Numbered from the stretch's first letter, positions 18,611 to 26,763 are shown. The stretch: 64,000 nucleotides of DNA from Streptomyces sp. V3I8 (GCF_030817535.1 NZ_JAUSZL010000002.1:4588001-4652000), one strand, 5' to 3'. Notes: generated from the sequence alone by a model not told the origin. Numbers and translations: made by a program.

Positions 18611-19478
18611 CCATCGACCACCGGATCATTGCCTCGCTGGTGGCGGGCAGGGTCTTGTAGTCCCGGGCCAGACGGCGGGAGTTCATCAGCCACGCGAACG
18701 TGCGCTCTGCCACCCACCGCCTGGGCAGTACCACGAACCCGGTCATGTCGTCGGTGCGCTTGACGATCTCCAGGGTCAGGGCGAGTTTGTCCCGGCACCA
18801 GCCGACGAGGGGGCCGGTGTAGCCGCCGTCGGCCCAGACGAGGGTGATGTCGCGGTGCAGACGGCGCAGCCGGACCAGCAGGCCGGCCGCGGCGTCCCGG
18901 TCGCCGATGTTCGCGGCGGTGACCGCGACGACCAGGAGCAGGCCGAGGGTGTCGGTCACGATATGCCGTTTGCGGCCGCCCACTTTCTTCCCGCCGTCGT
19001 AGCCGCGGGAGGCGGCCGGCACCGTCGCGGCGGCCCGCACCGACTGCGCGTCGATGATCCCGGCCGTGGGCTCGGTCTCGCGGCCCTCGCGTTCACGGAC
19101 CTTCCCGCGCAGCCGGTCGTGGAACTCGGTGATCAGCCCGTGCTCGCGCCAGCGGCGGAAGAAGGCGTAAACCCGGCCCCAATCGGGGAAGTCCGCGGGC
19201 AGCGCCCGCCAGGAGATCCCGCCCGCGACCAGATAGCGGATCGCGTCCAGCAGCTGCCGGTGGCAGTAGCCCTCGGGCTGTCCGCCCCGTCCCTGGAGCC
19301 AGGCCGGCACCGGCAGCAACGGCCGGATGGCCGCCCACTCCGCGTCCGTCATGTCCGACGGATACCGGCGCACCCGATCCGGGTGATCGGCCGCGTTGCC
19401 GTACACGTGCGCGAGGCAGTCGCACGACACGGCGAACGAGTTGAAGTCAACGGACTCGGGCGCGTACAACAACGACAA
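18558..19478 (-). CDS. IS5-family transposase
   Basis: DDE transposase, up to 306 aa. The conserved N-terminal MTDAEWAAIRPLLP and the DAIRYLVAGGISWRALP helix-turn-helix precede the catalytic domain; likely catalytic residues are D in GIIDAQSVRAA, D in VWADGGYTG and E in WVAERTFAW. The frame extends to 19478; the ATG at 19352 (MTDAEW) is an alternative start. It appears intact. Confidence 0.88.
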   Translation of the reverse strand: MSLLYAPESVDFNSFAVSCDCLAHVYGNAADHPDRVRRYPSDMTDAEWAAIRPLLPVPAWLQGRGGQPEGYCHRQLLDAIRYLVAGGISWRALPADFPDWGRVYAFFRRWREHGLITEFHDRLRGKVREREGRETEPTAGIIDAQSVRAAATVPAASRGYDGGKKVGGRKRHIVTDTLGLLLVVAVTAANIGDRDAAAGLLVRLRRLHRDITLVWADGGYTGPLVGWCRDKLALTLEIVKRTDDMTGFVVLPRRWVAERTFAWLMNSRRLARDYKTLPATSEAMIRWSMVTRMSRRLAQPRAVDRH

Positions 19479-19741
19479 CAGGGCCTCCAGGAACGCTCGG
19501 AACGGGGTCGCACCCCCGAGCTACCAGGAGGCCCTGCCTTCATGCGCGTATCGCCGGAAGATCACCCGACAAGGGCCTCTGTTCGATCCACACGTTCCAA
19601 GATCGGTTGAGATACGGCTTCTGAGACCAGTGGCCGGGGCAACTCGACGGCTGTGGGAGCCGTCAGAGCAGGGATGTGGTTGCCGGGAGAGCGAGGGAGG
19701 CTGGTCCCCAAACCGCACCGGTGCATGGTGCCCAGACGCTT

Positions 19742-20035
19742 GGGGACGGAGACGCGACGCTCATCGGGGACGGAGACGCGACGCTCATCGGGGACGGTCC
19801 CCCTGACACGTCGTCACGGGGACCGTCCCCCTTCCACTGCACGGTCCCGGTCCCCGAGGGGACCGAAGGGGCTGCTGCGGGGACGGTCCCCGTTGCCGGG
19901 GACGCTCTGGGGACCGACACGAAAGCCGTCTGAACTGCTGTTTCAGAGGGGACCAGTCCCGGAAATCATCGGTACGGTCCCCCGGGGCGCGGTCCCCGAA
20001 GTGCTCGTCGGGACCGTGTACGACAGGTTCGGGAC
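19742..20035. repeat. Cluster of GGGGAC/GTCCCC motifs with a duplicated 24-bp unit
   Basis: Two exact tandem 24-bp units (19742-19765, 19766-19789) are followed by three perfect GGGGA-N3-TCCCC palindromes (19790-19802, 19818-19830, 19879-19891) and about ten single GGGAC or GTCCC half-sites up to 20035. No convincing gene runs through 19626-20084. The palindrome has the same form as the TetR operator candidates at 44618-44655. It may be an iteron-like or regulator-binding array; its function is unknown. Confidence 0.65.
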
Positions 20036-20084
20036 CGGCGGTCGTAGCCGTGGCAGCTGCCGCGAGGAGCGAAGCAGGGCCGCG

Positions 20085-20775
20085 TCACGCAGCTCGGTGT
20101 CGGCTCCGTCGGGCAGCGGCGAGGTCGACGTGCGAGGGGTGGGGAGTCGTTCGTACGGCATTGGCCCGGGCGGCTACGTATGGGCTCGCCCTGCGTTGAC
20201 GGCACGGGGGAGCCCACGGGTGAGTGGCACCAGTCGCAACGGACACTGAGCGCATCTGGGACGCCCTCGGCGACGGTGGCCTCGCGCGCGGCGCGGGTCG
20301 GCCGGTAGCGGGCCAGCTCGGCGCGGACGGCAGGAGGGATGCACGACTCGATCTCGCGCAGGCACTCCTCGACGTCGCGAGGCCGGCTACCGCTGGTGAT
20401 CTGGCGGTGTGTCGCAGGGGCGGCCATGCTGGCGGCGACCGCGTTCCGGGACCGGAGCAGCTCGGCACGCCAGGCGGCCGGATCGTCGGGGTCGGCGGCC
20501 GGGGTGGGGTCGGTGTGCCGGTCGAGGCGGTCGTGTCGGTGGGCTCGCCATCTGCGGGCGACGTCCACGGGCAGGATCGGGTACGGCGAGCCGAGGACGT
20601 GCGACCGTATAGCCTCGCGGACGTCCCAGCCGTGGCCGGTGGCGAAGGGCACGTCGCCGAGCAGATCCTGCCACTGGGCGATCTGGTTACGTGCGTCGCC
20701 CGTACCGGTGCGGACGGTGCGGGGGGCGAGGCGGCCGATGTAGGCGAGGACAGCGGCGACTTCGCGTCGGTCCAA
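20085..20775 (-). pseudogene. Phage-type zinc-finger DNA-binding protein, frameshifted
   Basis: Begins at TTG as MDRREVAAVLAYIGRLAPRT, with conserved PFATGHGWDVREAIR, SPYPILPVDVARRWRAHRHD and CIPPAVRAELARYRP, then the zinc finger CDWCHSPVGSP. An extra C in a C-run near 20205 throws the frame; in the other frame CRQRRASPYVAARANAVRTT and HPSHVDLAAARRS would complete the C2..C..H finger and stop at 20085. Such proteins are common in Streptomyces prophages and integrative elements. It follows the 120-aa gene by 6 bp. Confidence 0.65.
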
Positions 20776-20781
20776 ATGCGG

Positions 20782-21144
20782 TTACTCCGTTCCGGTCGGT
20801 TCGTCGACGGCGGCGAGCAGTGCGGCCATGTGCGCTTCGGAGCGCGTCATGCCGGTGGCTGCGATGGGGGTGCCGCCGGGCAGGGCGTAGAGGCTGGGGC
20901 GGCCAGGGGTGGGGGTGCGTTCCCGGGCGATCCACGCGCGCCAGTCGGTGGCCCATGCGGCGGCGGTGCGGGGCGCCCATGGAGCTCGGTAGGTGCGCCA
21001 CTTCTCGTCGGCAGTGTGCAGGGCGTGCTCGCCGAGCCGGTCGAGGTGGCCGTGGTGCTGTAGCCAGGCACGGGCGTCGTCGTCGATGTGCCATTTGGTG
21101 GCGGAGATGAGCGGGGCAGAGCTGCTGCTGTTCTTACCGTTCAC
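20782..21144 (-). CDS. Conserved actinobacterial mobile-element hypothetical protein
   Basis: 120 aa, no known domain. Features: ATKWHIDDDARAWLQHHGHL, YRAPWAPRTAAAWATDWRAW and YALPGGTPIAATGMTRSEAH, with several Trp residues. Its ATG overlaps the stop of the HTH gene (ATGA) and it is followed after 6 bp by the zinc-finger gene, so the three form one leftward operon. Function not known. Confidence 0.6.
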   Translation of the reverse strand: MNGKNSSSSAPLISATKWHIDDDARAWLQHHGHLDRLGEHALHTADEKWRTYRAPWAPRTAAAWATDWRAWIARERTPTPGRPSLYALPGGTPIAATGMTRSEAHMAALLAAVDEPTGTE

Positions 21145-21626
21145 CTTCGGTTCTCTACAGTTCTGGGGGTCGGAATCTGCGCCCCCCTCGGGTCGGAATC
21201 CGTCCCCCTGGGGGTCGGATTCTGTTCCCCGGGGTCGGATTCCGCTCCCCCCTCGACGTGCTCGGCAGGGTCGGATTCCGAACCTCCGAGGGTCGGAATC
21301 CGACCCCCGTGGGGTGCCGGATTCCGGTCTCCCTCCCTGACCTGTTCGGCGAGAAATCGGGCGGCGTCCGGGAGCAGGTAGTACGTCTCTCCGCGTGGCC
21401 CCTTGCGGTCGGGGAGCTGCACCAGCTCGCCGCTGTCGATCAGTTTCGCCAGAGCTTCGCGCACGGCGGTGCGGGAGGCGTTGGCGCGTTTCATGAGGGT
21501 GGGCACGGACGCATACGCGACGCAGTGCCGGTCACGGCACCGGTCGGCGATCAGAGTGAGGACCATGCGGGAGGTGCCCTTGCTGCGGCTGTGGTCCCAC
21601 ACCCATTCGCGGGCGTCGTAGCTCAT
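21141..21626 (-). CDS. HTH_36-like winged-helix protein with repeated C-terminal tail
   Basis: 161 aa. Residues 1-95: winged helix typical of phage/plasmid HTH_36 proteins (WVWDHSRSKGTSRMVLTLIA, VPTLMKRANASRTAVREALA, GETYYLLPDAARFLAEQV). The last 60 aa are Gly/Pro/Ser/Asp repeats (GGSESDP, GAESDP, GTDSDP) encoded by seven degenerate GGGTCGGAWTCCG units at about 21170-21325. The family can act as replication initiators or regulators; here it heads a three-gene leftward operon opposite the XRE-xis-int operon. Confidence 0.65.
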   Translation of the reverse strand: MSYDAREWVWDHSRSKGTSRMVLTLIADRCRDRHCVAYASVPTLMKRANASRTAVREALAKLIDSGELVQLPDRKGPRGETYYLLPDAARFLAEQVREGDRNPAPHGGRIPTLGGSESDPAEHVEGGAESDPGEQNPTPRGTDSDPRGAQIPTPRTVENRR

Positions 21627-21915
21627 CGGGCGGCGGCTCCTAGATCGGGGCGGGGAGGTGCGGTCGACCCTGTTGGGCGGTGCACGGGTAGGAAGCGGCT
21701 TTCAGCCCCGGTCCGAAGGTGCGGGGGAGGGCTGGTGGCGTCGTATAGCCAAGACAGCCACATCCATGTCGCACAAGTCCAGCATTCCGCCGGGAAAGCA
21801 GACAGCTGACGGCGAACGTGTGCTGCAAGGCATCACCAAAACCATAAACCCGAATCGGCCGTTGCCGAAATAATGGGCCGTCAGGTGAAGCCAGAAGCAT
21901 CACATCGAGAACTCG

Positions 21916-21945
21916 TTGACTCCCGATGAGAGTGCAAGCTACAAC
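21916..21945 (+). promoter_or_regulatory. Candidate sigma-70-like promoter for the XRE/xis/int genes
   Basis: TTGACT (21916-21921), 18-bp spacer, TACAAC (21940-21945) within the AT-richer divergent gap 21627-22105. It points to the XRE gene at 22106. The rest of the gap has no recognisable gene. Confidence 0.4.
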
Positions 21946-22105
21946 ACAACACTCCACGTCAGAGCACATCATTGGACTGGCGAAGACACCGGCAACCGGA
22001 TACTCAGAGTCCAGTCCAAAGGTAAGCCCCGACCGGTCGCCGGGCGCAACATAGCCGACGATCGCCGGTTAACCAAACCGGCGATTGGAAGCTACAAATG
22101 GAGCC

Positions 22106-22363
22106 ATGGCAGCACGATCTCTGGAAATCGGACCGGCCGGAATACGGGCCTCCCGCACCATCGAAATCCTCCGCACCGAACGCGGCCCCGCCCAGCGCGA
22201 GCTCGCCGCCCGCGTCACCGCCCTCGGCCGTCCGATGACCAACACGATGCTGTCCCGCATCGAACGCGCCCAACGCCATTGCGACATCGACGACCTCGGC
22301 GCCCTCGCCCAAGCCCTGCGGGTCTCGCCCCTGGCCCTCCTCCACGGGATCCGCGCCGCGTAG
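22106..22363 (+). CDS. Small XRE-family regulator
   Basis: 85 aa, almost entirely a helix-turn-helix: SRTIEILRTERGPAQRELAA, VTALGRPMTNTMLSRIERAQ, DDLGALAQALRVSPLALL. The ATG at 22106 is chosen over the TTG at 22085. It precedes xis and int and is divergent from the HTH_36 operon, a position suited to an element immunity repressor (inference). Confidence 0.8.
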   Translation: MAARSLEIGPAGIRASRTIEILRTERGPAQRELAARVTALGRPMTNTMLSRIERAQRHCDIDDLGALAQALRVSPLALLHGIRAA

Positions 22364-22505
22364 TCCCAGGCGAAGCCCGCCGAACGGCCTGCCACGTCAA
22401 ACCACCCCCGAGTAAAGGACCCAACGCCCTTGCGCCGACCCGCAATACCCCATGCTTGTTCCCCCTCCTAGCGCACCGCCCGCACCGCGCAGGAGGTGAT
22501 CGCGA

Positions 22506-22718
22506 ATGGATGACTGCCTCCTGACCGTGGCCGAGGCCGGCGACATACTCGGCACGGGCGAGCGCTTCGTCCGCCGCCTGATCGCCGAGCGCCGAATCCG
22601 CTACGTGAAGCTCGGCCGTCCGGTCCGCGTCCCCGAGAGCGCGATTGCCGAGTACGTCGAGGCGCGCACCGTCGAGCCGGTCCGCCGTGTCCGTACCGGC
22701 TACGGGAGGGCGGCCTGA
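22506..22718 (+). CDS. Excisionase-family DNA-binding protein (Xis-like)
   Basis: 70 aa MerR-type/HTH_17 fold: LLTVAEAGDILGTGERFVRR, LIAERRIRYVKLGRPVRVPE, SAIAEYVEARTVEPV. The family bends att DNA and favours excision by the adjacent integrase. AGGAGGTGAT lies upstream at about 22490. Its stop overlaps the integrase ATG by one base (TGATG). Confidence 0.85.
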   Translation: MDDCLLTVAEAGDILGTGERFVRRLIAERRIRYVKLGRPVRVPESAIAEYVEARTVEPVRRVRTGYGRAA

Positions 22719-23835
22719 TGGGGGGACGCAAGCCGCAGAGGCGGCGCGAGTTCGGCACGGTGCGCAAGCTCGCCTCCGGCCGGTGGCAGGCCCGCTATCT
22801 CGGCCCGGACGGACAGCGGCATACCGCGCCGGAGACGTTCGAGACCAGGTCCGACGCCCAGGACTGGCTCAACCTCATCCGTGCCGACATCGAGCGGGAG
22901 CACTGGCGCGACCCGGATGCCGGTGCGGTCAATGTCGAGAAGTACGCACTCCGTTGGATGGAAGAGCGCGGCCTGGCCCCGACCACGCTCGACCGCTACG
23001 GCGGCCTGCTGCGCCTGCACATTCTGCCGACCTTCGGCGGTAAGGACCTGGACGAGATCACTCCGCCCTCCGTCCGCACATGGCGTGCCGAGCGCCTGAA
23101 GGCGACCGGCGCCACCACGGTCGCCAAGTCGTACCGCCTACTGAAGGCCATCCTCCAGACGGCGGTCGACGACGACCTCCTGCGCAGCAACCCGTGCCGC
23201 ATCAAGGGCGCCGGCAAGGAGGAGGCCGACGAACGCCCCACCGCCACCATCGAGCAGGTCTTCGACCTCGCCGACGCCTGATGGTCCTGCTCGGAGCCTT
23301 CGCCTCCCTCCGCCCGGAGGAGTTGGCCGAACTGCGCCGACGCAGTGTCGATCTCGCCGCGTGCTCCCTGCGCGTCACGCAGGCGTCGCCGGAGCTGACC
23401 AATGGCAAGCGTGTCACCGGCGACCCCAAGACCCGGGCGGGCAAGCGCACCGTGTACCTGCCCGACTTCATGCTTCCGGAGCTGCGGCGGCACCTGCAGT
23501 GGTTCGCCGAGAAGGAGGTGGACGGCCTGCTCTTCATCGGTGAAAAGGGTGCTCCGTTCCGCCGCTCCACCTTCGGCCGGAAGTGGCGCAAGGCGCGTAC
23601 CAAGGTCGGCATGCCGGAGAACTTCCGCTTCTACGACCTCCGGCACACCGGCAACACCCTGGCCGCCGACACCGGCGCCAAGCTCAAGGACCTCATGGTC
23701 CGCGCTGGGCAGTCCTCGGAGCGGGCCCAGCCGATCTACCAGCATTCGACGGCGAAGCATCAGCAGAAGCTGGCGCACGGGCTCGACGTCGAGGTGCGCG
23801 CGCGGCTCCGCGAAGCCTCGCCAAGAGCACAGTGA
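22718..23835 (+). pseudogene. Tyrosine integrase split by an internal deletion/frameshift
   Basis: First part, 22718-23281 (187 aa): arm- and core-binding domains (RREFGTVRKLASGRWQARYL, GLAPTTLDRYGGLLRLHILP). It ends ..QVFDLADA-TGA. The second part opens at the ATG sharing that TGA (TGATG, 23281): MVLLGAFASLRPEELAELRR with the first catalytic Arg, then FYDLRHTGNTLAAD and IYQHST with the active Tyr, to 23835. Family sequences keep about 7-10 residues plus frame between DLADA and LMVLLGAF, so about 20 bp are probably deleted. All catalytic residues survive in part two, so translational reinitiation giving a two-piece enzyme cannot be excluded. Confidence 0.82.
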
Positions 23836-23873
23836 GATGTTCGCGAGGCATGAGCCTCTCCTGCCCCCCATAT

Positions 23874-23901
23874 GGAGGACCGGCTCTTCAGTCGGTCCTC
23901 C
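23874..23901 (+). terminator. Hairpin after the integrase
   Basis: GGAGGACCG, a 10-nt loop, CGGTCCTCC: a perfect 9-bp stem 38 bp past the integrase stop. There is no strong T-run, as is common in Streptomyces. Confidence 0.55.
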
Positions 23902-24124
23902 CTGCGCGGGAGGCAGCAAGACTTGCCTCTACCGTCCTGTCCTGGTCTCGCGCCGTGGCCCAGGACTGCGTTGTAAGCCTGCTGGTGGGCTTAATGATCA
24001 TTGGAGTGTCGCAGCAGCCCTATGCCGTTTTGGTCCTGTCTCTCCGTACTTCCTGTAGCGTCCTGAAGCGCACAACTGGGATGCTGGGGGTAGAAGATCC
24101 CGTGAGAACTGGAGGGAGTGGACC

Positions 24125-24766
24125 ATGGCGTACTCGACTCGTATGGCTGCGGCTCTCTCCGGGGCAACCACCGGGCAACTGCGCTCATGGCGGCAGGACC
24201 GAGGCAACGGTCCGATTCTCTGTCCTGAGCTCGCGGCCAAGCCTGCTCTGTACTCCTTCCGGGACGTCCTGGCGCTACGCGCGTTCGCGATCCTTCGGCA
24301 AGACGTATCCCTGCAGAAGATCCGCAAGGCGCTGGCCACACTGAAGCGATTCGGTGAGTTCGAGCACCTGTCCAGCTACTCCCTAGTGGCTGAGGGCGCC
24401 TCCATCATCCTTGTGGGCCACAACAACGACGACCACGCAACAGACCTCGTGAAGCACCCGGGGCAGCGAGTCATCGCGACGATGGAGGACATCCTCCAGG
24501 AGTTCGCGCCGCGCGCCGGCGTCGTGGTTCCGCACCTCCTGCGGCCGAAGCAACACGTCAGCGTGGATCCGGAGACGCAGGGGGGGCAGCCGGTCATCAC
24601 CGGCACTCGTGTCCCGTTCGATGCCGTCGCGGAACTGGTGGAGGACGGCATCCCACCTGAGGAGATCGCCGACTACTACCCTGGCGTGACAGCGGAGGCC
24701 GCCCGCGACGCGGTGTCCTTCGCCCTGTATGTGGACAGCTACAGCCCGGGACCGCGCGCTGCCTGA
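24125..24766 (+). CDS. DUF433 antitoxin with N-terminal MerR-like HTH
   Basis: 213 aa. Residues 1-90: MerR-like DNA-binding part (GATTGQLRSWRQDRGNGPIL, YSFRDVLALRAFAILRQDVS). Residues 140-205: DUF433 (VDPETQGGQPVITGTRVPFD, VAELVEDGIPPEEIADYYPG). An RBS (GGAGGG) lies about 10 bp before ATG. DUF433 proteins are antitoxins or regulators often paired with DUF5615/PIN-like toxins, as here, with a one-base overlap. Confidence 0.83.
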   Translation: MAYSTRMAAALSGATTGQLRSWRQDRGNGPILCPELAAKPALYSFRDVLALRAFAILRQDVSLQKIRKALATLKRFGEFEHLSSYSLVAEGASIILVGHNNDDHATDLVKHPGQRVIATMEDILQEFAPRAGVVVPHLLRPKQHVSVDPETQGGQPVITGTRVPFDAVAELVEDGIPPEEIADYYPGVTAEAARDAVSFALYVDSYSPGPRAA

Positions 24767-25206
24767 TGCGAATCCTCATCGACGAGAACGTCCCGGTGCA
24801 GATGCTGGAGATGCTCAGACGGTTGCTCCCCGGGCACGAGGTGCAGCACGTTAGCGAGATCAAGTGGGCGGGGAAGAAGGATCTTGCCCTCCTCCCCGAC
24901 GCCGCGAAGAGAGGCTTCGAAGCCTTCCTCACCAAGGACGGGCGTCAGCTGGAAGACCCGTCAGAGACGACCGCCATCAAGAGATCCGGCATGCACCACA
25001 TCCGGTTCAGTCACGGTCACAAAGGCATGGCCGGCCTGGGGCTGGCCATGGGTGCTGTGATCGCCGCCATGCCTCTGATCATCCGTGAACTCGACGCGGC
25101 GGAAGGCCAGCAGCTCGTCCACATCAAAGGTCTGAACCCCGGCAGCAAGCAGCGGTTCGATCTGGTTTCCCCTGTCAAGGAACCGCCTCGCTATTGGCCG
25201 CGATAG
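24766..25206 (+). CDS. DUF5615 PIN-like toxin
   Basis: 146 aa. The N-terminal RILIDENVPVQMLEMLRRLL carries the D-E-N acidic start of DUF5615 and FEAFLTKDGRQLE the later acidic motif; the fold is a reduced PIN nuclease. The tail (GHKGMAGLGLAMGAVIAAMP to LVHIKGLNPG) has a near-identical orphan copy at 17820-17955. Coupled to the upstream antitoxin gene by TGATG. Intact. Confidence 0.78.
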   Translation: MRILIDENVPVQMLEMLRRLLPGHEVQHVSEIKWAGKKDLALLPDAAKRGFEAFLTKDGRQLEDPSETTAIKRSGMHHIRFSHGHKGMAGLGLAMGAVIAAMPLIIRELDAAEGQQLVHIKGLNPGSKQRFDLVSPVKEPPRYWPR

Positions 25207-25364
25207 TCACGTCCGGCGACGCTGCTCGAACGATCTTGTCTGCAAGTTCTACCTCGCATCAACTCCCCAAATGCGCAAGTTGCTTGCTCTGCGGCGGCGG
25301 CATCAGATGATACATATTGCGACTCCTCACCACATGAGGCACAGCTGAAGCGGGGGGATTTCGG

Positions 25365-26416
25365 GTGGCGTCGTACGACTTACGTCTGCAGCGCTGGGCC
25401 ATGCGTCTCTGGGCTCGCCACCGTCTCTGGCTCAGGAGATCTGCCCAACAGAGCGGCTGGGCAGGACTACGTATGAGGGAGTTGGACGCGGCCCTGGAGA
25501 AGCTGGGTGTCCCGTTGAAGGAGGCTGCAAGAGTCCGCGGCGTTCTCAGTTCGTGGCATCCGAACTGGGTGGCTTGTGCGCTCGGGGTCGTCGGGGGCTG
25601 GATTGCCGCGTGGGCAGGTTGGCGGGTATCGCTCGCAGTGGTCGAGGCTGGGGTCTCACACCTGCGCTGGACCTGGGGTACGCGGGCGATAGAGCATTTT
25701 CACTGGACGGCGGATAAGGGGAACGCCCCAACCTTGAGTCTCCTTGACTGGACGGTCATGCTCGCGATCATGTCCGGCGTGTTCCTATGGCCCGTGTTCT
25801 GGGCCATGCGATGGAGCTCGACCGCGCGCTACCGCCTCGTCCTGGGAGTGATCGATGCGGTCGTGGTCGGAGCTAAGGTACGCGCTGCGCCTCGTGGCGG
25901 GGTCGATCCAGGGCACTGCGGCAGCTGGATCAGAGCTGTCGGTATGTCGAGAAGCGCCTGTTCAAAGTGCACAGCATCGCCGGCTCGGTTCCGCGCCGCT
26001 CCTCCAGGCTCCGGCTGATCAAACGGCATGCTGCGTTGGTCGCCGGAGCCCAGCGTGTGGCGCTGCATCAGGTGGACGTCGACCCGGAGCCCGCGCTGAC
26101 TGAGTTGGCACGACTGCAGCTCGTTATCGCCGAGAACCATCTGTACGGCCGACAGGCAGCGCTCTTGCCCGCCGAGCTGCTCCAAGATGTCCGGCCCGTG
26201 TCGCGCCTACGGAACACCTGGCGCGAGTCGGCCCACGTCGCCACGGCGATCCTCGCGGCCATGACTGCCGCAGTCGGCGCCGCGCGCGCTCTGCCGTCGA
26301 TGGGGGTGGGAGAAGACGTGCGTCCGTGGCTGATCCTGGGGGCGGCGGTTCTCGCCGCGACGCTGGTGGCTGGCTGGGGTCGGGTCACCCGCGTCCTCGA
26401 ACTGTTCCCTGCCTGA
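25365..26416 (+). pseudogene. Frameshifted multi-spanning membrane protein
   Basis: The first frame (25365 to about 25880) gives MASYDLRLQRWAMRLWARHR, then two TM segments, VACALGVVGGWIAAWAGWRV and LDWTVMLAIMSGVFLWPVFW. Coding character then jumps frame between about 25880 and 25930, and the second frame continues RQLDQSCRYVEKRLFKVHSI, ALVAGAQRVALHQVDVDPEP and two more TM segments (ATAILAAMTAAVGAARALPS, WLILGAAVLAATLVAGWG) to 26416. Function unknown. It is the gene nearest the right end of element 1. Confidence 0.55.
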
Positions 26417-26610
26417 CGTGGAGCCGCTCGGCTCAGCGCTTCCGCGTTGACCGTGACTCAACTTCAGCTTTGCGTATGCGACTTCGCAGGAGCCTCCGGC
26501 GGTAGTGGCGCAGGTCACATGAAATGCGTCTCAAGATTCGAGACGCCCGGCGTCCGTGATCCCCGCCAGGGCGCCCGAGGGCCGCGGATAGGGCGTCCCA
26601 CCTGCACTTA

Positions 26611-26628
26611 GGGCACGCGGAGGGCACG
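26611..26628 (+). repeat. Internal 18-bp repeat near the right end of element 1
   Basis: Exact copy of the 18-bp sequence at 8729-8746, lying 63 bp inside the right att repeat. Candidate arm-type integrase site. Confidence 0.55.
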
Positions 26629-26658
26629 CCACCCCCGAATTGGACTAGACAACAAACA

Positions 26659-26683
26659 ACCCCCAGGCCGCTGACCTGGGGGT
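26659..26683 (-). terminator. Terminator of tRNA-Gly
   Basis: Nine-bp perfect stem (ACCCCCAGG / CCTGGGGGT) with a 7-nt loop directly downstream of the tRNA 3' end; on the minus strand it is followed by a T-rich run (TTGTTTG). Confidence 0.75.
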
Positions 26684-26692
26684 ACATTCTGG

Positions 26693-26763
26693 AGCGGGTG
26701 ACGAGAATCGAACTCGCACTCTCAGCTTGGGAAGCTGATGTTCTACCACTAAACTACACCCGC
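26693..26763 (-). tRNA. tRNA-Gly (anticodon TCC)
   Basis: 71 nt. The acceptor stem GCGGGTG/CACCCGC, D-arm, anticodon loop CTTCCCAAG (anticodon TCC), and T-arm GCGAG-TTCGATT-CTCGT are complete. CCA is only partly encoded (TCC after the acceptor stem). The 3' part is duplicated at 8576-8620 and is the integration site of element 1. It decodes GGA/GGG glycine codons. Confidence 0.95.

Larger units (their letters stand above)
17956..19625. mobile_element. IS5-like insertion sequence with passenger gene, about 1.67 kb
   Basis: Ends carry perfect 22-bp inverted repeats that begin CTCAGAAGCCGTATCTCAAC (17956-17977) and are mirrored at 19604-19625. A DDE transposase lies on the minus strand and a convergent passenger gene on the plus strand. 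The flanking bases differ (TGAA on the left, ACCA on the right), so no clean target duplication is seen and the exact ends may be off by a few bases. It sits inside the DUF5615 remnant. Confidence 0.82.
8576..26736. mobile_element. Element 1: tRNA-Gly-integrated element, decaying, about 18.1 kb
   Basis: Bounded by identical 45-bp direct repeats, 8576-8620 and 26692-26736, the latter being the 3' part of the intact tRNA-Gly. Inside are excisionase and tyrosine integrase genes, XRE and HTH_36-like regulators, a phage-type zinc-finger gene, a large NTPase/HEPN operon, an IS5-like insertion and a toxin-antitoxin pair. At least five genes carry frameshifts or internal deletions. No transfer or RepSA-type replication gene is visible, so it is best read as an immobilised integrative element. 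Confidence 0.75.

Noticed and set aside
21170..21325. CRISPR-like repeat array
   Set aside because: Repeats are short, degenerate, without unique spacers, and lie inside a coding tail. No cas genes are present in the window.
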